The translations under genes were made by a program, and so were the position numbers. Below are positions 36,401 to 42,381 of a stretch of 56,000 nucleotides of DNA, piece after piece (position 1 is the stretch's first letter; each line of letters starts with the position of its first letter). A model generated the notes under the pieces. The model searched no databases. It had not been told where the DNA came from and saw only the letters and a program-made list of their open reading frames with translations. Where the stretch lies: positions 1-56,000 of the forward strand of contig CANRNV010000003.1 in the NCBI GenBank assembly GCA_947632125.1. Direction: 5' to 3'. The DNA is from an uncultured Clostridia bacterium. GTDB lineage: Bacteria > Bacillota > Clostridia > Christensenellales > Pumilibacteraceae.

Positions 36401-36568
36401 GCAACGATCGTCGACTACAAGACGGGCGCAATGCACGGCAGCTACGAAAAGGGCTACTTTAAGCAAGTGAATTTGTACGCTACGGCGGTGGAGCGTCTGC
36501 TCGGCAAAAAGGTAAAGGCGAAGTACCTTTACTATATCGACGAGCGGGCTTTTGTCGAAGTATCGTAA
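33473..36568 (+). CDS. addA: AddA, helicase-nuclease subunit of AddAB
   Basis: A 1031-residue UvrD-type helicase fused to a nuclease. Walker A SASAGSGKTT (residues 26-35), motif II VDEYQDINPLQ, motif III MVGDLKQSIYAFRG, VNYRSG (IV), VRIMTVHKSKGLEF (V) and LYVALTRAKE (VI) are all there. The C-terminal nuclease has ATIVDYKTG followed by QVNLYATAVE. It is about 200 residues shorter than Bacillus AddA, but all motifs remain. AAGGAGTTAAA precedes the ATG, which overlaps the addB stop. AddAB would recognise Chi sites; none was identified here. Confidence 0.95.
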   Translation: MSIADIKWSENQRKIIMSNDKRILVSASAGSGKTTVMIARILRLILEGHKLSNMLICTFTRAAAADMRSKLYKELVDFYHNGKCDKAKAELVKNALKELSAADISTIDSFCQHLVGKYFYLIGVDPQFEVVAGDSYIMQKRAIENAVSEMSGEAFDKLRTILRAKHSDAALSDAIMSIMEYDSINLSPVSNRYDGDEIKRATDELTEGERQKIMRSIDLLFKGDDFGKRKELCEYLATGKKNFTPLVKGCPVNTGIEYLKDRIEKFYKLKATVSELKPQSQSEQLIQALLDAAALSKRLYSEEKQRKNQVDFADLERYALDILLSGEKEVRSKYKYVFVDEYQDINPLQERLITELSLDADLFMVGDLKQSIYAFRGCEPRFFKEKYESFTVGSGGTAFDLDVNYRSGKAIISFVNEVFVPVMKREFGGTDYAKNPMVACSDKEGSATLHVIKGSIKSEELHGVYSVKDHDMSKMSKNKAECIEVARRVKELVEKGADFCDIAILSRKLTAPVFQLAELLLDMGVPVSIGESAYFLQRPETGQLIAFLQLIDSHMDDRALAVSMLSPLGGFNENELGKIRLGRSGSFYECALKAASSDEKVRAFFDKLDRYTALSQKVGADELCAAIVSECGYFNYAFSLGEAAAEVLDKFLEYLGGVPVKSSLYATLRYIEEHNPFVELSGEANAVRIMTVHKSKGLEFKHVLAVGLNSFNDVDLHMSICASDHLIMNVFDARAEYLSDAMLLYRMRQKQKRFEEELRILYVALTRAKESLDVFVTLPGKDNMIDAYADCGPDIIDFASVTAPSRWLVAALPNAVYRDIAQIEVEKAEPRNVLIAKADEELAAELKNYFDFAAPPAAPAKSYVSKLAHSDDEPAVVMFTEDHLEGDARERGNAYHRALENIDFASPDLAAVSNGDLKLIDTDKLLDAARNMSGLKGSVYKEKPFMLRLEAKQLGYDGGFVLVQGVIDLLVIDGDEATIVDYKTGAMHGSYEKGYFKQVNLYATAVERLLGKKVKAKYLYYIDERAFVEVS

Positions 36569-36646
36569 TTTTTGACGTACGCTTTCGCTTTAAGGATAAC
36601 CTGTGGTAAAATGTACGGGATAAAACTTTAAGCGGAGGTGACGATA

Positions 36647-36793
36647 ATGGACGAAAACGCCGAACAGTCGTCGGACGTAAAAATCGAGGATATCGAAAAG
36701 ATCCTCGACAAAGATTTCACCGTAAAGGGAAGCGCGGAACTCGCAATAAGTAAGCTGAATCTTATTTTAAGCAGGTCGCGGGATCCTCGGTAA
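36647..36793 (+). CDS. Small acidic helical protein (48 aa)
   Basis: ATG 36647 to TAA 36793 encodes 48 residues: an acidic N terminus (MDENAEQSSDVKIEDIEKIL) and a basic C-terminal helix (ISKLNLILSRSRDPR). The ribosome site GGAGGTG with a short spacer is among the strongest in the window, which argues that it is translated. It lies 78 bases after addA and is closed by a terminator. No family is recognised. It may be co-transcribed with addBA or have its own promoter (a TAAAAT is at 36607-36612, without a clear -35). Confidence 0.6.
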   Translation: MDENAEQSSDVKIEDIEKILDKDFTVKGSAELAISKLNLILSRSRDPR

Positions 36794-36794
36794 C

Positions 36795-36824
36795 AAAATG
36801 CGCCCTTTTTTTCGGGGCGCATTT
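36795..36824. terminator. Bidirectional terminator-like hairpin
   Basis: AAATGCGCCC / GGGCGCATTT, 10-bp stem with a T-rich loop, between the convergent genes ending at 36793 (plus) and 36850 (minus). T runs after the stem are modest on both strands. Confidence 0.55.
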
Positions 36825-36849
36825 GCTTACGTTTTGGGTAAAAGTTTTT

Positions 36850-37125
36850 TCAGGCGCCGATCAGCACAATAAACGACGTTATGGAAATCATCATTGCCAC
36901 AGCCGAAATAATGCCCGACGCCAAGCATATTTTGCTTTTGAGAAACGAAAAGCCAAGACCGCAATCTATGACGGATAGGGTAAAGCCCGTAATTATGATC
37001 ACTATCGCAAATACGCCGAACAAGGTCATAAAGCCCGATATCAATGCGGACAGCAGTCCCAATATCGCAATGATAAAGGCGGCTATCGATGTGACAAGGC
37101 AAATTATGGGTAAAACAAGCTTCAT
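36850..37125 (-). CDS. Small membrane protein with three helices
   Basis: A 91-residue protein, almost all hydrophobic: helices at about 3-28, 33-55 and 62-90, with short polar turns (SFLKSK). No motif is recognised; small DUF-type membrane proteins with this layout are common in Clostridia. ATG 37125 has no convincing Shine-Dalgarno site; a promoter (37132-37160) lies with its -10 six bases upstream. It is 55 bases downstream of the Cna-B-like gene on the same strand. Confidence 0.65.
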   Translation of the reverse strand: MKLVLPIICLVTSIAAFIIAILGLLSALISGFMTLFGVFAIVIIITGFTLSVIDCGLGFSFLKSKICLASGIISAVAMMISITSFIVLIGA

Positions 37126-37131
37126 TATTTT

Positions 37132-37160
37132 AGTTTATCACCAAAGCGGCTTGTTGTCAA
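37132..37160 (-). promoter_or_regulatory. Promoter 6 bases upstream of the three-helix gene's ATG
   Basis: TTGACA (37160-37155), 17-base spacer, TAAACT (37137-37132) on the minus strand. The start codon at 37125 follows six bases later, predicting a leaderless mRNA. Confidence 0.5.
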
Positions 37161-37180
37161 GGCATTTTATCGGATATGTA

Positions 37181-37471
37181 CTAACTTCTGCTGTCTATGC
37201 CGTACTTGATTATTTTCAAGCTGCCCGTTTTGCGCTTGTTGATGAACTCGGCGCAGCGGTGACTGCTCGTTTCGTCTATGACGATTTCGACTTCTTCCGT
37301 GCAGCGGTGATAGCCTTGCGGCGGCTCGACCTCTTTGAGGTAGTATTTGCCGTAGGGCAAGCAGTCTATAAGAGCCTCGCCGTTTTCGTCCGTTTTGACG
37401 CACATTATTTGCTCTCGGTTGCAGTCCATAAGCACGAATTTAGCGCCGCTGAGCCTTATTTTTTCTTGCAT
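37181..37471 (-). CDS. Isolated Cna-B/SpaA-like beta-sandwich domain
   Basis: A 96-residue protein that is little more than one prealbumin-like domain: GAKFVLMD, TDENGEALIDCLPYGKYYLKE, VEPPQGYHRC, EVEIVIDE, and AEFINKRKTGSLKIIKYG. These are the strands and turns of the Cna-B/SpaA fold found as repeat units in Gram-positive pili and adhesins. There is no signal peptide, no LPxTG, no second repeat, and the usual first strand with the isopeptide Lys is missing or altered. AGGAGG lies eight to nine bases before ATG 37471, so this short form is probably the real product. Confidence 0.8.
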   Translation of the reverse strand: MQEKIRLSGAKFVLMDCNREQIMCVKTDENGEALIDCLPYGKYYLKEVEPPQGYHRCTEEVEIVIDETSSHRCAEFINKRKTGSLKIIKYGIDSRS

Positions 37472-37619
37472 TTGGAATTTCCTCCTTTTTTGTCTTATTT
37501 TCGGTCAGAGTGTAATATAATATTGACGGGACGCTATACAATAAAATCATATAGGATATTATATAATATTAACGGGCAAAATCGAGTGTGATTAAAAAAA
37601 GGAAAATTTGCTAATTTAC

Positions 37620-37648
37620 TTGACTTTTCGAAAAAAAAGGATTATAAT
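37620..37648 (+). promoter_or_regulatory. Promoter 6 bases upstream of the 37655 lipoprotein ATG
   Basis: TTGACT (37620-37625), 17-base spacer, consensus TATAAT (37643-37648). GCCTCT separates it from ATG 37655; no Shine-Dalgarno site is possible on such a transcript. Confidence 0.7.
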
Positions 37649-37654
37649 GCCTCT

Positions 37655-38065
37655 ATGAGGCAGATTTGCACTGTTGTTATGTCGATAGTTATCGCTTTGT
37701 TTTGCCTTGGCTTGACCGCTTGCGGTCCGACCATGAGTTTTTCGGGCACCTTTGTCAAAGACATGGGCAACAGGACGTACACCCTCACGCTCAAAAGCGA
37801 CGGCACGTTTACTTATGTATGCAAGTTCCTTAATTCAAGCGGTTACGAGGACGACCCGGTCAGCGGCTCTAACAGGACACGTCGAAATGGCAGATATAAG
37901 GTCTATGACGATCGCAACGAGGCGGTGTTTAACTACAGTTATGTTGACGAGGCATCGGGCATGACGGTAAGCGGCTCGGCTACGGGCACGCTCGATAAGG
38001 ACGGCGGCAAGGTGGTGTTGATTTTAAGCGGCGCCGAGATGAAAGGGACTTTTATAAAAAAATAA
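37655..38065 (+). CDS. Small lipoprotein, lipocalin-like or META-like beta fold possible
   Basis: A 136-residue protein. MRQICTVVMSIVIALFCLGLTAC is a lipoprotein signal with lipobox LTAC (Cys23). The mature part has alternating strands (FSGTFVKDMGNRTYTLTLKSDGTF, NGRYKVYDDRNEAVFNYSY, GTLDKDGGKVVLILSGAEMKGTF), the pattern of a small beta-barrel sensing a 'T/DGTF' repeat as in other clostridial lipoproteins. No named family is certain. It lies eight bases before the next lipoprotein gene and they likely form an operon. Confidence 0.75.
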   Translation: MRQICTVVMSIVIALFCLGLTACGPTMSFSGTFVKDMGNRTYTLTLKSDGTFTYVCKFLNSSGYEDDPVSGSNRTRRNGRYKVYDDRNEAVFNYSYVDEASGMTVSGSATGTLDKDGGKVVLILSGAEMKGTFIKK

Positions 38066-38078
38066 CGGAGAGATGACT

Positions 38079-38429
38079 ATGAAAAAGATATTATTCGTTT
38101 GCACGGTGGCGGGCATTTTATGTTGCCTCATGGCGTGCGCGTCCAAGGAAAACGACATCAAAAAGGTATATGAGGAAAACTACTTTGAGATAGAGGAAGT
38201 CGAAGTGTCCGATTTCGGCTACGAGAACGACGAAGTTACGTTCGCCTTTAAGGCGGTCAAAGAGGGTGAAACCGAAGCCACGATCATTTCGTTTTCGGAC
38301 AGCAGTACCGCGTCGGAATTTTACAATTTGCAGTACAAACGCAAAGATGAAGAAAGCGGCTTGAAAAAGAGCCGAAACATCGTGATTTTCGGCTCGAAAG
38401 AAGCGGTGGAACTTATCGGCAACAAGTAA
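38079..38429 (+). CDS. Small lipoprotein of unknown function
   Basis: A 116-residue protein with lipobox LMAC (Cys20) after MKKILFVCTVAGILCC. The mature part has an acidic stretch (YEENYFEIEEVEVSDFGYENDE) and a DUF4358-like layout of about 95 residues; I do not recognise a family with confidence. ATG 38079 is chosen because GGAG lies eight to nine bases upstream; an ATG two codons earlier is too close to it. A terminator follows (38443-38482). Confidence 0.7.
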   Translation: MKKILFVCTVAGILCCLMACASKENDIKKVYEENYFEIEEVEVSDFGYENDEVTFAFKAVKEGETEATIISFSDSSTASEFYNLQYKRKDEESGLKKSRNIVIFGSKEAVELIGNK

Positions 38430-38442
38430 ATAAGGGCTTATT

Positions 38443-38482
38443 AAGGCGCGTCGGCGAAAGATATCGCATATGCGCCTTTTTT
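38443..38482 (+). terminator. Terminator after the lipoprotein pair
   Basis: AAGGCGC / GCGCCTT stem (with partial inner pairing) followed by T6 on the plus strand, 14 bases after the stop at 38429. Confidence 0.65.
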
Positions 38483-38565
38483 ATTGCGGCGACATTTTGA
38501 CCGCTGGGGCAAATAAAGCCGCTCGTTTTTTTGTCGAATTTTTTGTTTTAATAAGCTTAAAACGG

Positions 38566-38594
38566 TGGACAGCAATTTTTTATTATGATATAAT
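38566..38594 (+). promoter_or_regulatory. Promoter of hppA
   Basis: TGGACA (38566-38571), 17-base spacer, consensus TATAAT (38589-38594). The leader is about 35 bases with AGGGAG eight bases before the ATG. Confidence 0.7.
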
Positions 38595-38635
38595 TTTTAG
38601 CGTATGCATTGCAAAATTTTTTATAGGGAGATATT

Positions 38636-40834
38636 ATGAAAAATCCTGAACTACTCATGATAATCGTAATGGCTGCCGTGGTCCTCGGGCTCGGCTATGC
38701 CGCTCTCAACTTCTTCCTTACCAAAAAGTTAAAGGAAGGGAATGACCGCATGAAAGAGATCGCTGCGGCAATTCGAGAGGGCGCCAACGCATTTATCAAC
38801 TACGAATACAAGATAGTTGCGATCATCGGCTCGATCATCGCCGTGATCCTCGGCATCGTCATCTCGTGGGAAACCGGCGTTGCATTTGTCATCGGAGCCG
38901 TAATGTCGGCTACGGCGGGCTACATAGGCATGAAGATCGCCACGTACTGCAATGTCAGAGTTACCAACGAAGCCAACGAAACCAAAAGCACGGGCAAAAC
39001 CTTAAAAGTGGCTTTTCGCGGCGGCTCGGTTATGGGACTTTGCGTCAGCGGCTTTGCACTTCTCGGCATTTTGATCGTGTACGCCATATTCGGCTTCGGA
39101 ATGCACTTGCTCGACGTCGACACCGCGGTGCTTACGGGCGACATTGTACACAAAGTCAATCCCATAACGGGACAAAGCTATTCCATTTCGTTGATACTCA
39201 GCGGTTACGCACTCGGTTGCTCGATAATCGCCATGTTCAACCGTGTGGGCGGCGGAATTTACACCAAGGCTGCCGACATGGGCGCCGACCTCGTGGGTAA
39301 GACCGAGGCTCATATTCCCGAGGACGATCCCCGTAACCCCGCCACCATCGCCGACAACGTGGGCGACAACGTGGGCGACGTAGCCGGGCTCGGCGCGGAC
39401 TTGCTCGAAAGCTATGTGGGCGCGATCATGGCGACGGTCATTCTCGCTATCGAAACGTTTTCACACAAAGCGAGCTTCACCAATCCCGACTTATTCAAAC
39501 AGATGGTGCTGTTCCCCATACTCTTTTCGGGAATAGGACTTATCGGTTGCGTGCTCGGAATTTCGTATCCGCTGCTCAAACGTAAACTCAGCGACAATCC
39601 GCACACCGAACTGAACCTCGCCACTTGGATAAGCGCGGGCTTTACGGTCATATTGGGATTTGTTTTGTGCTGGGCTCTGTTTAAGGGCAACGGCAAAGAC
39701 GATTTGAATACGGTAGGCTTTAAGGCAAGTTGGCTCACCCCGTGGGTTTGCGCGGTTGTGGGAATTGTCACCGGAATAGTGATAGGCATTATCTCCGAGT
39801 ACTACACAAGCTACGACTATAAGCCCACCAAGAACATCGCTTCGGCAAGCAAAGAGGGACCGGCGCTCACCATCACTCAAGGTATGGCGACGGGCATGAT
39901 CAGCTGTATGCTTCCCGTAGTTTGCCTCGGCATAGCTATTTTCGCCACATATACTTTGGGCGGAATGTACGGCGTCGGCTGCGGCGCGATGGGTATGCTT
40001 TCGTTCGTTGCGGCGACCGTTTCGGTCGACACTTACGGACCGATCAGCGACAACGCGGGCGGCATTGCCGAGATGAGCGGGCTGGACGAGGATGTGAGGG
40101 CGATAACCGACAAGCTCGACAGTGTGGGCAACACTACCGCAGCGATAGGCAAAGGCTTCGCGATCGGCTCGGCGGCTCTTGCCACGATGTCCATGATGTC
40201 AAGCTATTTGTATGCATTCCTCGAAAAAGGGCAAGATTTGTCACTCAATATCATAGACGGCACGACGCTTGTGGGCGCAATTGTCGGCGGCGCGCTTCCG
40301 TTCCTGTTCAGCGGAATGTTGATAAACGCCGTTGCCAAGGCGGCAAGGAACATGGTCGACGAGGTGCGCAGTCAGTTCGAGGAGCGTCCCGGCATTTTGG
40401 AGGGAACCGAAAAGCCCGATTACACCAGATGTATCACCATTTCGTCGCAAGGTGCGCTTAAACAGATGATAGTGCCCGCGATCGTGGCGATCGCATTCCC
40501 CGTGGTTTGCGGCTTCCTTTTCGGAGCCCGGTTCGTCGGCGGAATACTTATCGGCGCAACGCTTTCGGCTATTATGCTCGCAATCTATACGGGCAATGCG
40601 GGCGGCGCTTGGGATAACGCCAAGAAGTACATCGAGTCGGGCGGAATAGAAGGACAAGGCAAGGGCTCGGCGGCACACAGCGCGGCTGTCGTGGGCGATA
40701 CGGTAGGCGACCCGCTTAAAGATACCGTCGGACCGTCGCTCGATATCCTTATCAAGATAATGAGCACCGTTTCGCTCGTTTGCGTGGTCGTATTCTCCAA
40801 GTACAATTTGCTTGGCTTGTTCATTGGAGCCTAA
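38636..40834 (+). CDS. hppA: Membrane-bound ion-pumping pyrophosphatase
   Basis: A 732-residue M-PPase with about 16 helices; it hydrolyses PPi and moves H+ or Na+ out of the cytoplasm. The pyrophosphate-binding motifs are DNVGDNVGDVAGLGADLLESY, the DNAGGIAEM segment, and the C-terminal GDTVGDPLKDTVGP. Near residue 500 the sequence reads GNTTAAIGKG: alanine where K+-independent enzymes have lysine, and glycine three residues later, so a K+-dependent type is predicted. Which ion is pumped is not settled by this reading. It is a single-gene transcript with a consensus promoter and a terminator at 40913-40943. Confidence 0.94.
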   Translation: MKNPELLMIIVMAAVVLGLGYAALNFFLTKKLKEGNDRMKEIAAAIREGANAFINYEYKIVAIIGSIIAVILGIVISWETGVAFVIGAVMSATAGYIGMKIATYCNVRVTNEANETKSTGKTLKVAFRGGSVMGLCVSGFALLGILIVYAIFGFGMHLLDVDTAVLTGDIVHKVNPITGQSYSISLILSGYALGCSIIAMFNRVGGGIYTKAADMGADLVGKTEAHIPEDDPRNPATIADNVGDNVGDVAGLGADLLESYVGAIMATVILAIETFSHKASFTNPDLFKQMVLFPILFSGIGLIGCVLGISYPLLKRKLSDNPHTELNLATWISAGFTVILGFVLCWALFKGNGKDDLNTVGFKASWLTPWVCAVVGIVTGIVIGIISEYYTSYDYKPTKNIASASKEGPALTITQGMATGMISCMLPVVCLGIAIFATYTLGGMYGVGCGAMGMLSFVAATVSVDTYGPISDNAGGIAEMSGLDEDVRAITDKLDSVGNTTAAIGKGFAIGSAALATMSMMSSYLYAFLEKGQDLSLNIIDGTTLVGAIVGGALPFLFSGMLINAVAKAARNMVDEVRSQFEERPGILEGTEKPDYTRCITISSQGALKQMIVPAIVAIAFPVVCGFLFGARFVGGILIGATLSAIMLAIYTGNAGGAWDNAKKYIESGGIEGQGKGSAAHSAAVVGDTVGDPLKDTVGPSLDILIKIMSTVSLVCVVVFSKYNLLGLFIGA

Positions 40835-40894
40835 AAGTAACCGAAGATAACGGTAAATCAAAAGTAACCGAAGATATAGCAAATTAAAAGTAAC
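40833..40894 (+). repeat. Tandem 27-bp repeat at the hppA stop codon
   Basis: AAAAGTAACCGAAGATA begins at 40833 and again at 40860, with a third partial copy (AAAAGTAAC) at 40886. The first copy overlaps the hppA stop TAA. It lies before the terminator, so it is transcribed as 3' UTR. Confidence 0.75.
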
Positions 40895-40912
40895 AACAAA
40901 ATAATATTAAAG

Positions 40913-40943
40913 AGGGCACTTTTTTCAGAGTGTCCCTTTTTTT
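40913..40943 (+). terminator. Terminator of hppA
   Basis: AGGGCAC pairs with GTGTCCCT (one bulged base), then T7. It runs directly into the repeat element that starts at 40943. Confidence 0.65.
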
Positions 40944-41191
40944 CACTTTTTGAAAAAAGTGAAGCAAAAACTTCTATGGGCGAAAAGGACATTATGTTTC
41001 TCCGTTTCGCTTGTGGAAGTGGGGAATGCTGCGTCAATTGTCAATATACATATTGCCCAAGCGAAGCGGAAATAGGGGAGAAAATGAAGTTTGCGTTCGC
41101 CCATACACTCCCAAGTGAAGCGGAGATAGGGGAGAAATGTTACGCACGTCCGCCCTCAAAAGTTTTTGCCCTGCTTTTTACAAAAAGCAGG
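40943..41191. mobile_element. MITE-like element with hairpin inverted ends
   Basis: About 249 bp bounded by inverted hairpin ends: TCACTTTTT-GAAAAAAGTGA then GCAAAAACTTCTATGGGCG at the left (40943-40982), and the reverse complement of GGGCAAAAACTTTTGAGGGCG plus CCTGCTTTTT-CAAAAAGCAGG at the right (41151-41191). Inside is a repeated motif, CTCCNNTTCGCTTG-like, at 40998-41024 (plus) and at 41056-41083 and 41101-41137 (minus). No coding frame with a ribosome site exists. It shares ends and the internal motif with the element at 29091. No target-site duplication was established. Confidence 0.55.
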
Positions 41192-41283
41192 AAAAAAGTA
41201 GACTGCTTTTTACAAAAAATATGGTAAAAAATGTATAATATTCTTGACGCATAAAGCGCAAAAATCATATAAGGAGTAGGAAA

Positions 41284-42195
41284 ATGCTGTACAAAGAGTG
41301 GCTTGGAGAATGGTTGGAACTTTATGTCAAAGTGTCGACAAAAGACAGAACATACAAAAAGTATCGCCGTCAAGTTGAATATTATATTGTGCCTTTGCTC
41401 GGTGAATATGAATTAGACGAACTTACAGCGGTGACATTGCAAAGATTTTCGTTGATGTTACTGAAAAAAGGTTTGGCGGCAGGTACCGTGAACGGAATAA
41501 TATTCGTTTTGAGATCGTCGCTGAAAAAAGCGGTTGATTTGGGAGTTACGCCTCGGCAATATTCGGACGCAATAGTTCGCCCCAAGGTGCGGGCAAAGAA
41601 GATGACATGTTTCAGCAAAGAGGAGCAAAAGAGAATAGAAAGGTACGTCTTGGAGCATAACACACCATATCTTTTCGGTATAGTATTGGCTATGTACACG
41701 GGCTTGCGCATCGGGGAATTGCTGTCGCTCACCTGGGACGACATCGATTTCAGAGCGGGCACGATCATGGTCGTCAGGTCATGTTACGACAGCTGGGAAA
41801 ACGGACACTACAAAAAGGTTTTCGATACGCCCAAGACGCTGAGTTCGGAGCGGGTTATCCCCGTGCCCAAGTCGATCATCGGAAAACTCAAACTTATCCG
41901 AAACAGAGTGGGAGCGCACTTCGTCGTCGCCGCCAAAAGCGAGTACGGGGCGCAAGTGCGATTATATCAAAAGTCGTTCCAAAAAGTCCTTAATAAACTC
42001 AATATCAAGCCCCGCGGCTTTCACTCCTTGCGTCATACGTTCGCCACTCGCGCACTCGAAATCGGCATGGACATAAGGACGCTTTCGGAGATACTCGGAC
42101 ATCGCAACCCCACCATCACGTTGCAACGGTACGCCCACTCGTTTATGGAGCATAAACAGGAGATGATGAACAAAATCGGCAAGCTCTTCGATTAA
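41284..42195 (+). CDS. Orphan tyrosine recombinase (phage integrase family)
   Basis: A 303-residue protein with an N-terminal core-binding SAM-like domain (about 1-95) and the catalytic domain. All catalytic residues are present: Arg142 (GLRIGEL), Lys184 (TPKTLSSER), His247-x-x-Arg250 (HSLRHTF), His273 (LGHRN) and the nucleophile Tyr283 (QRYAHS). AAGGAG lies seven bases before ATG 41284. It is neither XerC/XerD by context nor flanked by excisionase or cargo genes. The first 200 bases are more AT-rich than the rest. It sits 92 bases after the MITE-like element, whose right end may supply its promoter (TATAAT near 41235). Confidence 0.88.
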   Translation: MLYKEWLGEWLELYVKVSTKDRTYKKYRRQVEYYIVPLLGEYELDELTAVTLQRFSLMLLKKGLAAGTVNGIIFVLRSSLKKAVDLGVTPRQYSDAIVRPKVRAKKMTCFSKEEQKRIERYVLEHNTPYLFGIVLAMYTGLRIGELLSLTWDDIDFRAGTIMVVRSCYDSWENGHYKKVFDTPKTLSSERVIPVPKSIIGKLKLIRNRVGAHFVVAAKSEYGAQVRLYQKSFQKVLNKLNIKPRGFHSLRHTFATRALEIGMDIRTLSEILGHRNPTITLQRYAHSFMEHKQEMMNKIGKLFD

Positions 42196-42320
42196 AGACC
42201 TTTCGACGCGGATACACAAAGCCGGATACATATAAATCGCCCTCGATCCTAAGTAAAAAGCGTTTCCTTTGTATTAGGGGACTCAGTTGCTCTTAATAGA
42301 CAATCACCTTTTCAAATTGC

Positions 42321-42349
42321 TTGACTAAACAAACGGTTTATGCTAAAAT
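42321..42349 (+). promoter_or_regulatory. Promoter of leuS
   Basis: TTGACT (42321-42326), 17-base spacer, TAAAAT (42344-42349). The leader is about 25 bases, too short for a T-box, which is otherwise common for clostridial leuS. Confidence 0.65.
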
Positions 42350-42381
42350 AATTTGGATTTTAATAGTTGAGGGCAACTAAA

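Noticed and set aside
40976..41227. 83-codon frame inside the MITE-like element
   Set aside because: No ribosome site, composition follows the internal repeats, and it reads through the right inverted end.
42196..42381. T-box riboswitch before leuS
   Set aside because: The predicted transcript start leaves only about 25 bases of leader, and the conserved T-box sequence is absent.
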